Shown one piece after another: positions 27,427-38,100 of a stretch of 50,597 nt of DNA. Under the pieces are notes generated by a model that searched no databases, had not been told where the DNA came from, and was given only the letters and a program-made list of their open reading frames with translations. This stretch comes from Flavobacteriales bacterium (GTDB taxonomy: Bacteria > Bacteroidota > Bacteroidia > Flavobacteriales_C > GCA-002722245): the NCBI GenBank assembly GCA_029251005.1, contig JAQXEE010000145.1:1-50597 (forward strand). Reading direction: 5' to 3'. The position numbers and the translations under genes are program-made. The stretch's first letter is position 1. Every line of letters starts with the position of its first letter.

Positions 27427-28842
27427 GTGCAGAAAAATCTGAGCCAATTATTCCCTTTTGAACCCACACGTTTTCAGTCTCTTGCGTTGGTTAAGTTGGA
27501 GAAGTTTACTTCTTATAACGAACGGAAAGCGCTGTTTGTTTTGAAAGGGTATGCTGGTACGGGTAAAACTACACTGATTTCAACTTATATTAATTGGGTT
27601 CCTCAAGTTGGATTAAAAACAGTTTTAGTAGCACCAACTGGTCGCGCGGCAAAAGTATTATCGAATTATTCCAATAAGTCTGCCTTTACAATACATAAAC
27701 AAATTTACTACCAGGCTCATGTAGACGGTAATATTGTATTCACTGTTCAAAAAAACAAGTACACAAATACTATTTTTATTGTTGATGAGGCTTCAATGAT
27801 TAGTAACGTAGGAACGATGGGAGGTTCATTTATTTCTAAAGGAAGAACACTTTTAGATGATCTATTGGACTACGTTTATTCAGGTACAAACTGTCGATTA
27901 GTCATGGTTGGAGATACGGCTCAGTTGCCTCCAGTTGGAAGTAATGAAAGCCCCGCATTGGATAGCGTATACTTGTCTACTAGATACCCAATTCAAGTTG
28001 GTGAGATTGAATTAAGTGAAGTGACAAGGCAATCACAAGATTCAGGGATTTTGTACAATGCAACCATAATTCGAAATTTACTCAAAAATGAAAGCGATTT
28101 TTTCCCCAGGTTTGAGGTAGATAATTTCGATGATATTTTAAAGTTAGGCGGCTATGAAATAGAAGAAGAGGTTTCGACTTGTTATAGTAATTCAGGAATT
28201 GAAAACACAGTAATTATTTGTCGGTCGAATAAACAAGCGAATAATTTTAACAAATACATTAAATACAGTGTTTTATATCAGGAAGATGAATTGAACGCTG
28301 GTGATTTATTAATGGTTGTTCGAAACAACTATTTTTGGTTAAAATTAGAAACCGATATTGATTTTATTGCGAATGGTGACATGGCGGAAGTGCTCAGAGT
28401 TATAAATTATGAGGATAAATTTGGGTTTCGATTTGCAAATGTTTCGATTCGTTTACTTGACTTTAAGAGAGAAGTAGAGTTTGAAATAAAATTACTTTTA
28501 GATACATTAAAGGCAGAGACACCTTCGTTGTCCAAAGATGACGGTCGAAGATTGTATGAAGAGATTTGGAATAGTTATTCTGACATAAGGGATAAAAGAA
28601 AACGACAAAAAGCAGTTAAGGATGATCCTTACTTTAATGCTTTGCAAGTTAAGTTTGGCTACGCTATCACATGTCACAAGTCTCAAGGAGGGCAATGGGA
28701 GAATGTTTTTGTTGATCAAGGCTATCTAAAAGATGAAATGATCAATCGGGAATATATTCGTTGGTTATACACAGCAATAACAAGAGCAACTAAGAAGTTA
28801 TATCTAACAAACTTTCACGATAAGTTTTTTAGTGCCACTTAA
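27427..28842 (+). CDS. RecD-like SF1 DNA helicase/ATPase
   Basis: This 471-residue protein is a superfamily 1 helicase of the RecD/TraA-like type. Walker A is 'LKGYAGTGKTTLIST' (about 40-54), motif Ia 'VLVAPTGRAAKVLSNY' (about 66-81), Walker B 'FIVDEASMISN' (about 117-127), motif III 'LVMVGDTAQLPPVGSN' (about 158-173), motif V-like 'AITCHKSQGGQWENVFVD' (about 412-429) and motif VI 'WLYTAITRATKKLYL' (about 443-457). There is no extended N-terminal domain as in full RecD2, so this is the short form common in Bacteroidota. It starts with GTG, and its last four bases overlap the convergent endopeptidase gene. Its role is probably DNA repair or recombination. Confidence 0.9.
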   Translation: MQKNLSQLFPFEPTRFQSLALVKLEKFTSYNERKALFVLKGYAGTGKTTLISTYINWVPQVGLKTVLVAPTGRAAKVLSNYSNKSAFTIHKQIYYQAHVDGNIVFTVQKNKYTNTIFIVDEASMISNVGTMGGSFISKGRTLLDDLLDYVYSGTNCRLVMVGDTAQLPPVGSNESPALDSVYLSTRYPIQVGEIELSEVTRQSQDSGILYNATIIRNLLKNESDFFPRFEVDNFDDILKLGGYEIEEEVSTCYSNSGIENTVIICRSNKQANNFNKYIKYSVLYQEDELNAGDLLMVVRNNYFWLKLETDIDFIANGDMAEVLRVINYEDKFGFRFANVSIRLLDFKREVEFEIKLLLDTLKAETPSLSKDDGRRLYEEIWNSYSDIRDKRKRQKAVKDDPYFNALQVKFGYAITCHKSQGGQWENVFVDQGYLKDEMINREYIRWLYTAITRATKKLYLTNFHDKFFSAT

Positions 28843-29543
28843 TTTTTGACAAAGCCAAAATCAATGTGGTAATGATCATCATGCATGTTATCTACAATTG
28901 GCTGAAGGTATTTTGCGAAATAGATATTTTTTTTCTTAAGAAGTTTTCCTGACTTAGTTTTAAATAAATCATTTTTTAAGTTAATCTTAAGCAATACTTT
29001 TTTCACAAACATATTTCTTTTTCGGGCAGCAATTTCCAAGGCAAGAATATGTTGAGCCATCATTTCAAAATCTATTTCTATTTTTGGATTTCGCAATAAT
29101 TTACCATTTGCATCAAACTTCATAGCGTAATGTCGTAACCCGTAATTGTGATCCCTAGTAAATGGTTGCTTGTTTTTTAGTAATGGGGAGCCGAAATCAA
29201 TAGAAGTTCCATTTTGATGTGTTCTGTGTGGCCACATTTTACCGCCTTTTTTATTAGAACATTCCATAATTAAGAATTTTCTTTTAGGATATTTTACTTT
29301 GCAATCTTTGTAAGCATCAAGAGTTATGTTAAGAACTTTAGAGTGCACCCAGGCTCTATTGAATAAAATATAACTTAAAAATGAGAAGTATTTATAATTG
29401 TCTTTTTTTCTTGAAAATCTTCTTCCGTTAACCAGTTTTCCTTTTTTAACGGAACCTTCCGATTTGCTTTTTCCTTTCCCTTTTGGTGCAGAAGTGCATG
29501 CGCTGGTTAAGCTTATTAAAAGAATTAAAACGATGTTTTTCAA
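28839..29543 (-). CDS. Penicillin-insensitive murein endopeptidase-like (LAS) lipoprotein
   Basis: This 234-residue lipoprotein (ILLISLTSACTSAPKG; Cys16) has a basic Ser/Lys-rich linker and then an LAS-type metallopeptidase domain. The zinc ligand motifs are 'PHRTHQNGTSIDFGSPL' (about 110-126, HxxGxxxD) and 'NMHDDHYHIDFGF' near the C-terminus (HxH). This pattern is that of MepA/M74 and related D-Ala-Asp/DD endopeptidases that cut peptidoglycan cross-links. The N-terminal 'NYKYFSFLSYILFNRAWVHSKV' (short part) is the M74-like substrate-side helix. It lies 12 bases after the CAP gene and probably shares its transcript, an envelope-remodelling context. Confidence 0.75.
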   Translation of the reverse strand: MKNIVLILLISLTSACTSAPKGKGKSKSEGSVKKGKLVNGRRFSRKKDNYKYFSFLSYILFNRAWVHSKVLNITLDAYKDCKVKYPKRKFLIMECSNKKGGKMWPHRTHQNGTSIDFGSPLLKNKQPFTRDHNYGLRHYAMKFDANGKLLRNPKIEIDFEMMAQHILALEIAARKRNMFVKKVLLKINLKNDLFKTKSGKLLKKKNIYFAKYLQPIVDNMHDDHYHIDFGFVKN

Positions 29544-29555
29544 TAAAAATGGGTT

Positions 29556-30164
29556 TTAGTTTAAACTCCCTCCAAATTCTATAACGCAGTTCTGGCCGTA
29601 CTTTTTGTGCGGTTGAATGGAGGTTGATACGTATATGAATGTACTACTTAGAATGTTTTTTCGGTGACCAAGATTTTTGATTCCATCATCAATTAAAAGA
29701 TCAATTACAATCTCTTTGGCATCAGTAGACCCGTAATGTATATTCTCACCTAAATAGGAGTATATTTTAATAAGCTTCTTTGTTCTTTTTGTGTAGTTTT
29801 TAAAACCAACAGACTGGTGACCTACTTTTCCTGCTTTACCTGTAGTTTTGCTGTGATGTTTAGCAAAAAGATGTAAATTCTGTTGGTGATTTAATGGTAG
29901 AAGAGGTGCTTGATTCGCAAGGTCTCTTTTGAGACTTTTAATGTATTTTTTACTGTAAGATGTATGCTTCCTTAAATATGGATTTAATGTGATTTTTAGA
30001 AATTTTTGAGGATTTATTCGTGCAAGGTTTATATAGTAAATTACCTCTTTTTCAGTTTGAGTTAACCCCGATTCCTTTAGGTTAACAAGTGCTGTTTTCC
30101 TTTCTTCATCAGTCCAATTTGTTGCTGATAACAGGAAAAAGGAAATTAATAAAACCTTTAGCAT
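29556..30164 (-). CDS. CAP domain secreted protein
   Basis: This 202-residue protein has a weak but usable signal peptide (MLKVLLISFFLLSATN) and a CAP/SCP domain: 'EVIYYINLARINPQKFL' (about 41-57), 'QNLHLFAKHHSKTTG' (first His of the pocket), 'VGHQSVGFKNYT', 'GENIHYGSTDAKEIVIDLLIDDG' (in pieces: GENIHYG, about 139-145) and 'LGHRKNILSSTFIYVSTSI' (about 167-185). The H...E...H arrangement matches the CAP cavity. Bacterial CAP proteins are extracellular; their activity is mostly unknown. It sits between the murein endopeptidase and the polytopic membrane protein, all in one direction. Confidence 0.85.
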   Translation of the reverse strand: MLKVLLISFFLLSATNWTDEERKTALVNLKESGLTQTEKEVIYYINLARINPQKFLKITLNPYLRKHTSYSKKYIKSLKRDLANQAPLLPLNHQQNLHLFAKHHSKTTGKAGKVGHQSVGFKNYTKRTKKLIKIYSYLGENIHYGSTDAKEIVIDLLIDDGIKNLGHRKNILSSTFIYVSTSIQPHKKYGQNCVIEFGGSLN

Positions 30165-30178
30165 ACTAGTGTAACGAA

Positions 30179-31483
30179 TTATGTTTTCTTTTTATTGAAT
30201 AGGAGCAGTGTTTTTTTTGATTTTTCTTTATTTAGGAATAATAAAAAGAACATAAGAAGAAAAGGAATAGCAGGTATTTTGTATCGAACTAGACTTCCTA
30301 TTATTGGAGTTACCATCCCTATTATGGTTAATAATCCAAATGCAAACATGATGAAAAAGTATCCAATTTTATCAAAGTTTTTTATCTGACCATACCAAAT
30401 ACAAAAACTTATAAATGCAAAAACTATTATGTTTTCGATTGCATTTGGCAATATAACAATAGAGTAGATCTCCCAAGGAAATGGTCTGCTAACTGCATTA
30501 AAGAATCCAAGCATAAAATACTTTAAAAAACTAATAGGAGTATCTTCTAATTGTCCTGTTTCAATTAAACTTTTTGCTTTTACCTTTTCTGCAAGTCCTA
30601 AAAAGGCAGATCTTTTCCATTTGAGTACCGAGAAAAAGCTCCATCTAAAACTATGCTCATGTTTAAGTACTGCCGCTAGAAAGTACACACCAAAGTTGAT
30701 AATCATTTTTATGATAGGATGAGGACCTTTTTTGTATAATATCCAGAGGTATCCAGTTATTGCTGGAACAAGTGTTAAACCTACGTAAAACTTTATGTGA
30801 AATAAGCATAGAAAACAAAAGCAAAGTAATAAGTAATGTTGCCAGTAGGCTCTTTTTGTGAAAATCTTGTTAAGAACATTTAATGTGATTCCGAAAAAAA
30901 ACAACAAAGGACCTTCTTTTAAGACTGCGCTACTCCAAAAAACTAACGATGGTAAAAAGAATATTATCAATCCCAACCAAATCTTTTTACCTGAAAAGTA
31001 TCGATGAAACGCTTTATATATAAATGTGATTCCGTAAAAAGAAGCAAAAGAAAAAAATAATAAATGAACGTAGTAGTTACCGAAAGAAATCCACCTTAAC
31101 AAGGCGTTAATTCTAATTACAGTTCGGTTGTCATTATAAAAGGTGTTTCGTTCTTGCGGAAACCAATTATTCATTGCATCTAAATATGGCAGCAAATCTT
31201 TACCTTCATCGATACCGAGCAGTATTCGAAAGTATTTAACAGGGCTATCAAAAAATACACGGTGAAGATGATAGCTATCATCAAAGTAGCGATACGTATC
31301 AGCTTCTTCTCTTATGTCGTAATAATAAGTATATAAGTAGGTTAGTGCTAATCCTGCAATAATTTTTAGTACAAAAGCACTAAGTAAAAATTTTCGAGAT
31401 AAACCTTGAAGGTTGAAAAAACTCCATTTATAAACACCCCAAGAGAAATATAGAAATAAAAATATGGGAAGTACTGCAAACAT
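30179..31483 (-). CDS. Polytopic membrane protein, GT-C/polymerase-like
   Basis: This 434-residue protein has about eleven hydrophobic helices and an early extracellular loop with 'EEADTYRYFDDSYH' (about 56-69) followed by 'AMNNWFPQERNTFYNDNRT'. A mid-protein 'FLPSLVFWSSAVLKEGPLLFF' (in part) is the pattern seen in Bacteroidota O-antigen/GT-C-like membrane proteins. An acidic loop after helix 1-2 is typical of GT-C glycosyltransferases that use lipid-linked donors, but I cannot confirm the family. Its 3' end lies just before the CAP gene, and it may feed the same envelope module. Substrate unknown. Confidence 0.5.
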   Translation of the reverse strand: MFAVLPIFLFLYFSWGVYKWSFFNLQGLSRKFLLSAFVLKIIAGLALTYLYTYYYDIREEADTYRYFDDSYHLHRVFFDSPVKYFRILLGIDEGKDLLPYLDAMNNWFPQERNTFYNDNRTVIRINALLRWISFGNYYVHLLFFSFASFYGITFIYKAFHRYFSGKKIWLGLIIFFLPSLVFWSSAVLKEGPLLFFFGITLNVLNKIFTKRAYWQHYLLLCFCFLCLFHIKFYVGLTLVPAITGYLWILYKKGPHPIIKMIINFGVYFLAAVLKHEHSFRWSFFSVLKWKRSAFLGLAEKVKAKSLIETGQLEDTPISFLKYFMLGFFNAVSRPFPWEIYSIVILPNAIENIIVFAFISFCIWYGQIKNFDKIGYFFIMFAFGLLTIIGMVTPIIGSLVRYKIPAIPFLLMFFLLFLNKEKSKKTLLLFNKKKT

Positions 31484-31524
31484 GACTTTAAAAGTAAAAA
31501 TAAGAGTTTATGAGTTAACAAAAA

Positions 31525-31553
31525 AAGGCCATATGCAAAATGCAAATGGCCTT
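31525..31553 (-). terminator. Terminator after rplS
   Basis: AAGGCCAT/ATGGCCTT pair, extended by an inner TGCA/TGCA, forming a 12-bp interrupted stem. On the minus strand it is followed by a run of six T, just after the stop of rplS. Confidence 0.8.
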
Positions 31554-31574
31554 CAAATATCTAAAACCTTCAAG

Positions 31575-31931
31575 TTATTTTTTGAAAGTCATTTTTTCTT
31601 TAATTCTAGCAGATTTACCAGTTCTGTCACGTAAATAGAATATTCTAGCTCTTCTTACTTTACCTTTCTTATTTACTTCAATCTTGTTTAAGAATGGAGA
31701 ACCTAAAGGGAAAATTCTTTCAACACCTACACCCCCACTTACTTTTCTAATAGTGAATGTTTCTGTAGCTCCTGACCCTCTTCTCTGTAATACAGTACCT
31801 TGGAAGAACTGTGTTCTTTCCTTTTCACCTTCTTTAATGGTGTAATATACTGTTATTGTGTCTCCAGCTCCGAATTCTGGCCACTCTTTCAAGTCGACTA
31901 ATTCGTTTGATATAGTTTTTAATAAATCCAT
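31575..31931 (-). CDS. rplS: 50S ribosomal protein L19
   Basis: This 118-residue L19 begins at the ATG ending at 31931 (MDLLKTISNELVDLKEWPEF). The ORF track start adds 16 residues that do not belong to the family. Hallmarks are 'FGAGDTITVYYTIKEG', 'FQGTVLQRRGSGATETFTIRKVSGGVGVERIFPL' (in parts) and the basic tail 'KVRRARIFYLRDRTGKSARI'. L19 lies at the 30S-50S interface. A GAAAG-type purine stretch precedes the ATG. It is monocistronic with its own terminator. Confidence 0.97.
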   Translation of the reverse strand: MDLLKTISNELVDLKEWPEFGAGDTITVYYTIKEGEKERTQFFQGTVLQRRGSGATETFTIRKVSGGVGVERIFPLGSPFLNKIEVNKKGKVRRARIFYLRDRTGKSARIKEKMTFKK

Positions 31932-32129
31932 TGTCAATCTTTCTTGGTGATATACTATGCCCCAAAAATGGGAGTGCAATATTACAAAAAAAAATTAATG
32001 AAACACTAATGAATTTAATAAATATTAAAAGATCACAAAACTTTTATTATATTCTTTCGTAAAACGACTGACTTCTTTACTATTGTATTGTAGTTTGTGA
32101 TTTATTTATATGGGTAGAAAGATACGTTA

Positions 32130-35100
32130 GTGCGCAAAATAAGTTTAAAATATTTTGTAGTTTTTGTTTTTTGCTTGTCGGCATCTTTGTCGTCAAGCAA
32201 TCTGTATGCTCAAAAGTCTGATCCAAGTTTAAAAGCTCAAATTAAAGCAAGAAAGGAAGAATTAAAAGCGAAACGAAAAGCGAAAGACATTGAGCGTAAG
32301 AGAGATGATTTAGAATATCGTAAACTACTTCAACAGAAGGAAAAAGCTAAGAAATATAGACAACAACAACTTAAGAAGGAAGCTGGTTTAGCAAAAAAAT
32401 ATAGAGAACAACAAGAAGCTAAAAGGCAAAAAGATCTCCTAAATAAAAAAAAGGAAGAGCGTTCTAAGCAACAAAAAATAGCAGAGGAACAGGCAGAGGA
32501 ACAAAAAAGATTAGCAGAAGAAGCTAAAGAAGTTTTGCGCGAAAAAGCAAAAGAACAAAAACGGATTCAAGATGAGCTCAATGCCCAAAAGGATTTAGAT
32601 GCTTTAGAAAAGAGATTTAAAGACGAACAGGAAAAAGCAGATGAAATTGCTATTCAGAAGAAAAAAGCATTAGAGGAAAAAGAAAAGGCCATTCAAAAAG
32701 AACAAGATGATTTGGAAAAAAAGGCCACACTAGACCAAAAAAAGAATGAGCAATATGAAAAAACTAAAAATAATGCCCAAGTAGAAGTTGACGAAATAGA
32801 CTTAAAAAATAGTAAGGAGAAGTCAACGAATGAAGCTCAAACAGAAGCTCAAAAGAAAATAAAGAAAATTAAAGAGCAACGTGCTTCCGCTAAGATTAAA
32901 GTGGAAATGCGCATCAAAAAGGAGTTGCAAAAGAAACAACTTTTAGATTTAAGAAAAAGAACAGAGAACGCAATTCAAAATAGAAAAAGGTTAAAAGATG
33001 CAGCGAACAAACGAAAAAAATATGATCGAGAACGATTTAAAAAGGAGTTAGTTAAAATTAAAAGAGAAATTGAGAATAGGAGAGATATCGATGGTTTTAA
33101 GAGGAAGGCGCTCGCTAAAGAGCAAGAACTAAAACAAAAGTATCAGGATAAAATAAACAAAAAGAATGCAGACCAAAACGCTATTTTAACAACGAAAGAG
33201 CAAAATGTAGCTTTAATACAAGAAAAAATGGATAAGGCTGCTCGTAAAAGAGCTGAACTTCAGAAGAAGCTAGAAACGGAAAGAAATAGTGAATTAGCAA
33301 AAGAAGCTAAAAAGCTCGCTAATGCAGAACGCTTATTGGCTGAAGAGCAGAAAAAAGATTCTGATCGTCAGCGAAAAGAAGATGAAGATTTGATAAATAA
33401 GCTTAATAAATTTAAAAATATTGAGACCGCAAAAAAAGTAAAATCACAAGAAAAGAAAAATGATAAATTGGCGAAATTAGCCGAAATAGCAAGGAAAAAA
33501 GCTGCTGTAGCAAAGAAAAAAGCTGCTTTTGAGGAGGCTCAAAAGATTGCTTTTCAAAAGCGAGAAGAAGAAAAGAAAAAACAAGCTCAGGAAAAAGCTG
33601 TAATTGCCTCGGAGAAAGCAAGAAAAGATGCTGAGTTTGCTGATAGAATGAAAAAACGGGCCGAGAAAGTTGAAGGTCTAAAAGCGGAAGCTGATAAATT
33701 AAAACGTGCGATAAAGAAGAAAAAACTAGAAGGAAAAGCTAATAGAGATAAGTTAAATGAAGAGTTTTTATCAGGAAAAGATTCTTTAAACACAGTGAAA
33801 AAACAAGAAGTATCAAAAGATCAAATTGAAGAGAGAGAAAGGAAGGAAGGAAGCGACTTTTTATCAAGAGAGCAAAAGAAAAAACTTGAGCAAGAAGAAT
33901 TAGAACGTAAAAATAAAAAGTTGGAACGTGAGAAGGAACTAGAAATTCAAAAACTTGCGAATAAAGAAATTCAAAAACATCAAAAAGAATTAGAAAAAAA
34001 GGAAAGTGTTTATGCCGATTATCAGCGTAAGATTGAAGAGAAAGTAAATGATTCTAAAGAAAACTTAAAGTTGGTTAAGGAAGCAGAAGCAAAGGCGGAG
34101 AAGTTGGAAAAGGAAAAGTTAACTGTAAAGAGAAAACAATTATTAGAAAAAGAAAGTGAAGCGCAAAAGCGGAAAGCAAGTTTAGATAAAAAAATAGCTG
34201 ACAAACTAAAGCTTAAAAATGAGTTAGCTAGTAAAAAGGAGTCCTTAAGGCTAAAGGTTCAAGCTGAAAAAGATTCTTTAGATCAAGTTGATTTTTTGAA
34301 TAAACAACAAAAAGATTCGCTATTTGCTGTAAATAAGTTGAAAAAAGCAAAGGAGTTGGCAAGGAAACTTGAAGAAAAAGCAAAGATTAAAGCCCTGCTT
34401 GCAGCGGAAAAACTGAAAATCATCAAGGAAAAAGAAGCTCAGGAGAACAAAATAGCTGAAATTAATAGTCCGCTAGAGGAGAAGAAGAAGGCATTAAAAG
34501 AATCTGCTAATAAAGATAAATTGAAGAAAAGAGCAGAGAAGGTGATAGCTGTAAAAGTTGCCGAAAATTCTGAGAAAGATAAAACTACTGGAGTGACTAA
34601 TGTTAAACCATCTGAAGCTATTGCTTCAGATCCTAAAAAGCAGAAAACTGCCTTAGAATTAGAAAAGGAAAAAATAGCAAAAAGGGAAATAAAACGAAAG
34701 AAAGAGCAAACAGAAAAGCTCAAAGAAGCGGCAAGAAAAAAAGATTTAGGATTAGAGCAGGCTCAAATGGAACAGTTGAAAAGGCTTGCTAACAAAAGAG
34801 CTGAAGAAAATAAAGAAGCTCAAAAGGCAAAGCGGAAAGCGCTTAAAAATCAACAAAAAGAATTGAAGAGAGGGGCAAAGAAAAGAGATGCTCAAATGAT
34901 TGCTGATGCCAACAAAACTATTGATAAAAAGGCGGATAGCTTAGAAGAAAAGGTGGTTAAAGCGGCTGTTATTGATGAAGAGAAAAAACAAGAACGAGTT
35001 GCTGAAAAAAAAGCCTCTAGGTATGATGAAGTTGCTTCTGAATTAGCAAAGAATAATGCTCAAATTGAAAAGCAAGAAAAAGAAAAAACAGCAAAAGAGG

Positions 35101-38100
35101 AGAAAAAATTAAAGATTCTTCAAGACAAGGACGCAATTCGTAGAGCAAAATTAAAAGCGCGATTAAAGTTGAATGAAAATGTACAAGAGAATGAGACTTT
35201 CAAAGCAAAGGTAATTCGTGAATTCAATGAAGGAAAGGCCGTAACGGGACGAAAGAAAAAGCAAAAAGAATTCATTATTAAGGAGTACCAAAAAGAGGTT
35301 AAAAAGAAATTAGAAGAACAGGTTAAGTTGGCTGAAAAGAAGTTGGTTGAAGCAGAGAGAAACGCTGCAATTCAAAAGGAGAACCTAAAAGGATCTACCT
35401 CATCTCGGAACCAAATGTATGCATATTCTAAAAAGATTAAAGAATTAGAGGCTCAGTTGAAAGTTGAACAGGAATCTAAAGCTTTAGTAGAAGGTGGTTT
35501 AAATGAACTAAATGAATCTGGATTAACTGGGAATAATGTTGAGGTTGAACGGAATGAAAAAGAGACGAAAATTAAAGAGCGCGAGCTTAAAATTAAAGAG
35601 ATTGAGAAAGAGTTAGATAGATTACGAGAATTACACAAAAAATCGAAAAATAAATATTACGCAAGTAAAGCTAAGAATAAAGCTAAAAAAGATGCGGGTT
35701 TAGAAAACGTAAAAGAAAAGCTAGAAGCAGCTAAATTAAAGCGTGATTTCGCAAAGCTGGAAACACCAGAGCAACGAAATAGCAGACTTAAAATTGAAGG
35801 TGAAAAACGAAAGTTGTTAGCCAAAAAGCGAAAGCAAAGGTTGAAATTAGAGCGTAAGAAGGCAAAACTAGAAGCTCAAAGAAGGGCATTTAAAATAGCA
35901 GAGAAAGAAGCTCTTATTAGTGAGAAAGTCAAGTTAATTAGAAAAACACAAAAAAGGCAAGATTTAATTTTAAAAGATAAGGCACAGGCTGAATTAAAAG
36001 CAGAAAACGAAACTGCAGCTTTTAGAAAAGATAGTATCCGTAATGCGAATAAACTATTAGTAGAGAAGTTAAAGCGTGAAAAGGCTCAGAAGCAACGAAT
36101 TGACGAGTTGGTAAAGCTAGAAGATAGAGCTAGAATTGATGCTAAATTATCGAGTGAAGCTTTGTCTAAAGATGTGAAAAATAAATTACTCAAAGAACGT
36201 GCAAGGCTAAGTGGAGAACTAGATAAAATTGAAACGGAAAGGAATGCTGAATTAAAGAAAAATAATAGAGAAAAAATTAAGAAAAAAATAAGAAATGCTA
36301 AGGGTGAAAAGGTAAGCATTGCTAGAGATTCACTAAAACGTATTCTAGAGGAAAAGTCAGAAGTTGAATGGCAAAAAATTGCAAAGAAGGAAAAGATGTT
36401 ACTAGCAAAAAGTAAAGCTAAAAAACAAGCTTTAAAGCAAGTAAAGAAAGCTATTATTGAAAAGCAAAAAGAAAGTGGAAAGGTAACAGATGATGAGAAA
36501 TTAAAACAAGAAAAGGAAAAGTATCTAAAGGAAAAAAAGAGGTTAGAAGAAACTTTAACTGCTGCAAACAAGAAGGTTGAGAATAAAGATAAGATATTAG
36601 ATGTTGACTATGCATTGAAAATGAAAGACCTTAAAAAGAAAGCAAAACTTAAGGAGATTCGTGCGAAAGCTAAAAAGTATAAAAAAGAAGAGAAGCTTAA
36701 GAGTAAAGCCTTAAATAGTAAAAAGTTAAGTAAGGATGAAATAAGAATCATGGAATTGCGTGAGGAGATTAAGTTACTTGGAAAAGATATTGGAAGTACA
36801 CGAGAGGGTTTAAAAAATGCTAAAAATGAACTAAAAGCCATAAAGGAAAAAGGTGACGTTGGAGATGCAATTAAAGAGAACGTTTTGAATAGAAGAGTTT
36901 CTAAATATTCAGCTAAGGTAAAGACATTGTTAGAAGATTTAAAGCATAAGCAAGAAGAGTTAGATAAATTAATTGGAGCAAAGAATAACAAAGGAGCTGT
37001 TGCTAGTAAAGAAAAAACAGAAGATTTACTAAGAAAATTTCAGGCATCTGAAAAGCGCAAGGAACTACTTGAGAAGCGGAAGCAAAGAGTAAAAAACGCA
37101 GCGTTAAAAGCAAAATCAGCAAAAAATCAAACTGAACAAACCAAAAATGATCGTGAGGATAGATTGGATCAAATAGCAAAAGATCAAAAGAAGGAGTTAA
37201 GAGATGAAATAAAGGCGGCAAAAGAAGCACGTAAAAAGAAGAGAAAAGAATTTTTAGTAGAGCAAGAAAGATTAGAGGCAGAATTGAATGCACTGGCAGA
37301 TAAAGAGGCATTGGAAGAAGGTTTAGAAAGAGAAGTAGAAGATAGAAAAGAAGCTCTCGAACGTATTCAATCCAAGCTTTTAAAGAAGCTAAATAAGATA
37401 GACAAAAAGGAAAAAGATGATAAAGAATTTGAAGCTTTAGTTTTAGAAGAATTAAAGGAAAAGAAAGAGACTGAAGAGAAAAGAAGAAGGGAACAACGTT
37501 ATCTAGAAAAGAAAAAAATAGAGAACCAAGAGAAAGCCAAAATTGCAAAGAATAAAAAGAAAAATACTGATGATGAAGTCTATTTTAACGCCGAAGCTCA
37601 GAAAAGAAAAGTTTACACAGACAGTATTCGAAAAATAAATGCTGTATCAGTAGACGAGTGGACTCGTTTATCAGTAGATGCTCGTAAAAAGAAAGAGAGT
37701 AGAAGAAAAGATAAGAAAAAAAATGAATTAGCAAAAGAGTTGAGGCGACGCGAGTTAAAAGATCAGCGTAAAGTTGAAGCAGTAAAAAGAAAAGAGCTGG
37801 ATGCGGCTAATATTGAGTTGGCTGCGGAGTTAAAACGAAAAGCTGCATTAGATAGAAAAATAAATGCGGCAAAGAGAACAATAGAAGCATTAGCTATACG
37901 AAAGGAAGCTAAAGCGCTTTTAGAGGCAAAATTATCTAATCAAAGAAATGTTGAAGTGCGTTTAAAGGATTCTTTGAAGTTTGAAGCTCAAAAATTAGCT
38001 GAAAGACTAGTTCCTATAAAATCTGGGATTGAAACGATAGAACGCAGTAAAATTGATTTAGAGGGTGATATTTTGGATTTAAAGACTAGAGAACTTCCAA

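Noticed and set aside
33412-37548. Seven antisense ORFs (e.g. 36086..36571, 37003..37548) opposite the giant coiled-coil gene
   Set aside because: They are Phe/Ser/Leu-rich translations expected from the reverse strand of Lys/Glu codons (AAA/GAA read as TTT/TTC), with no start context or domain.
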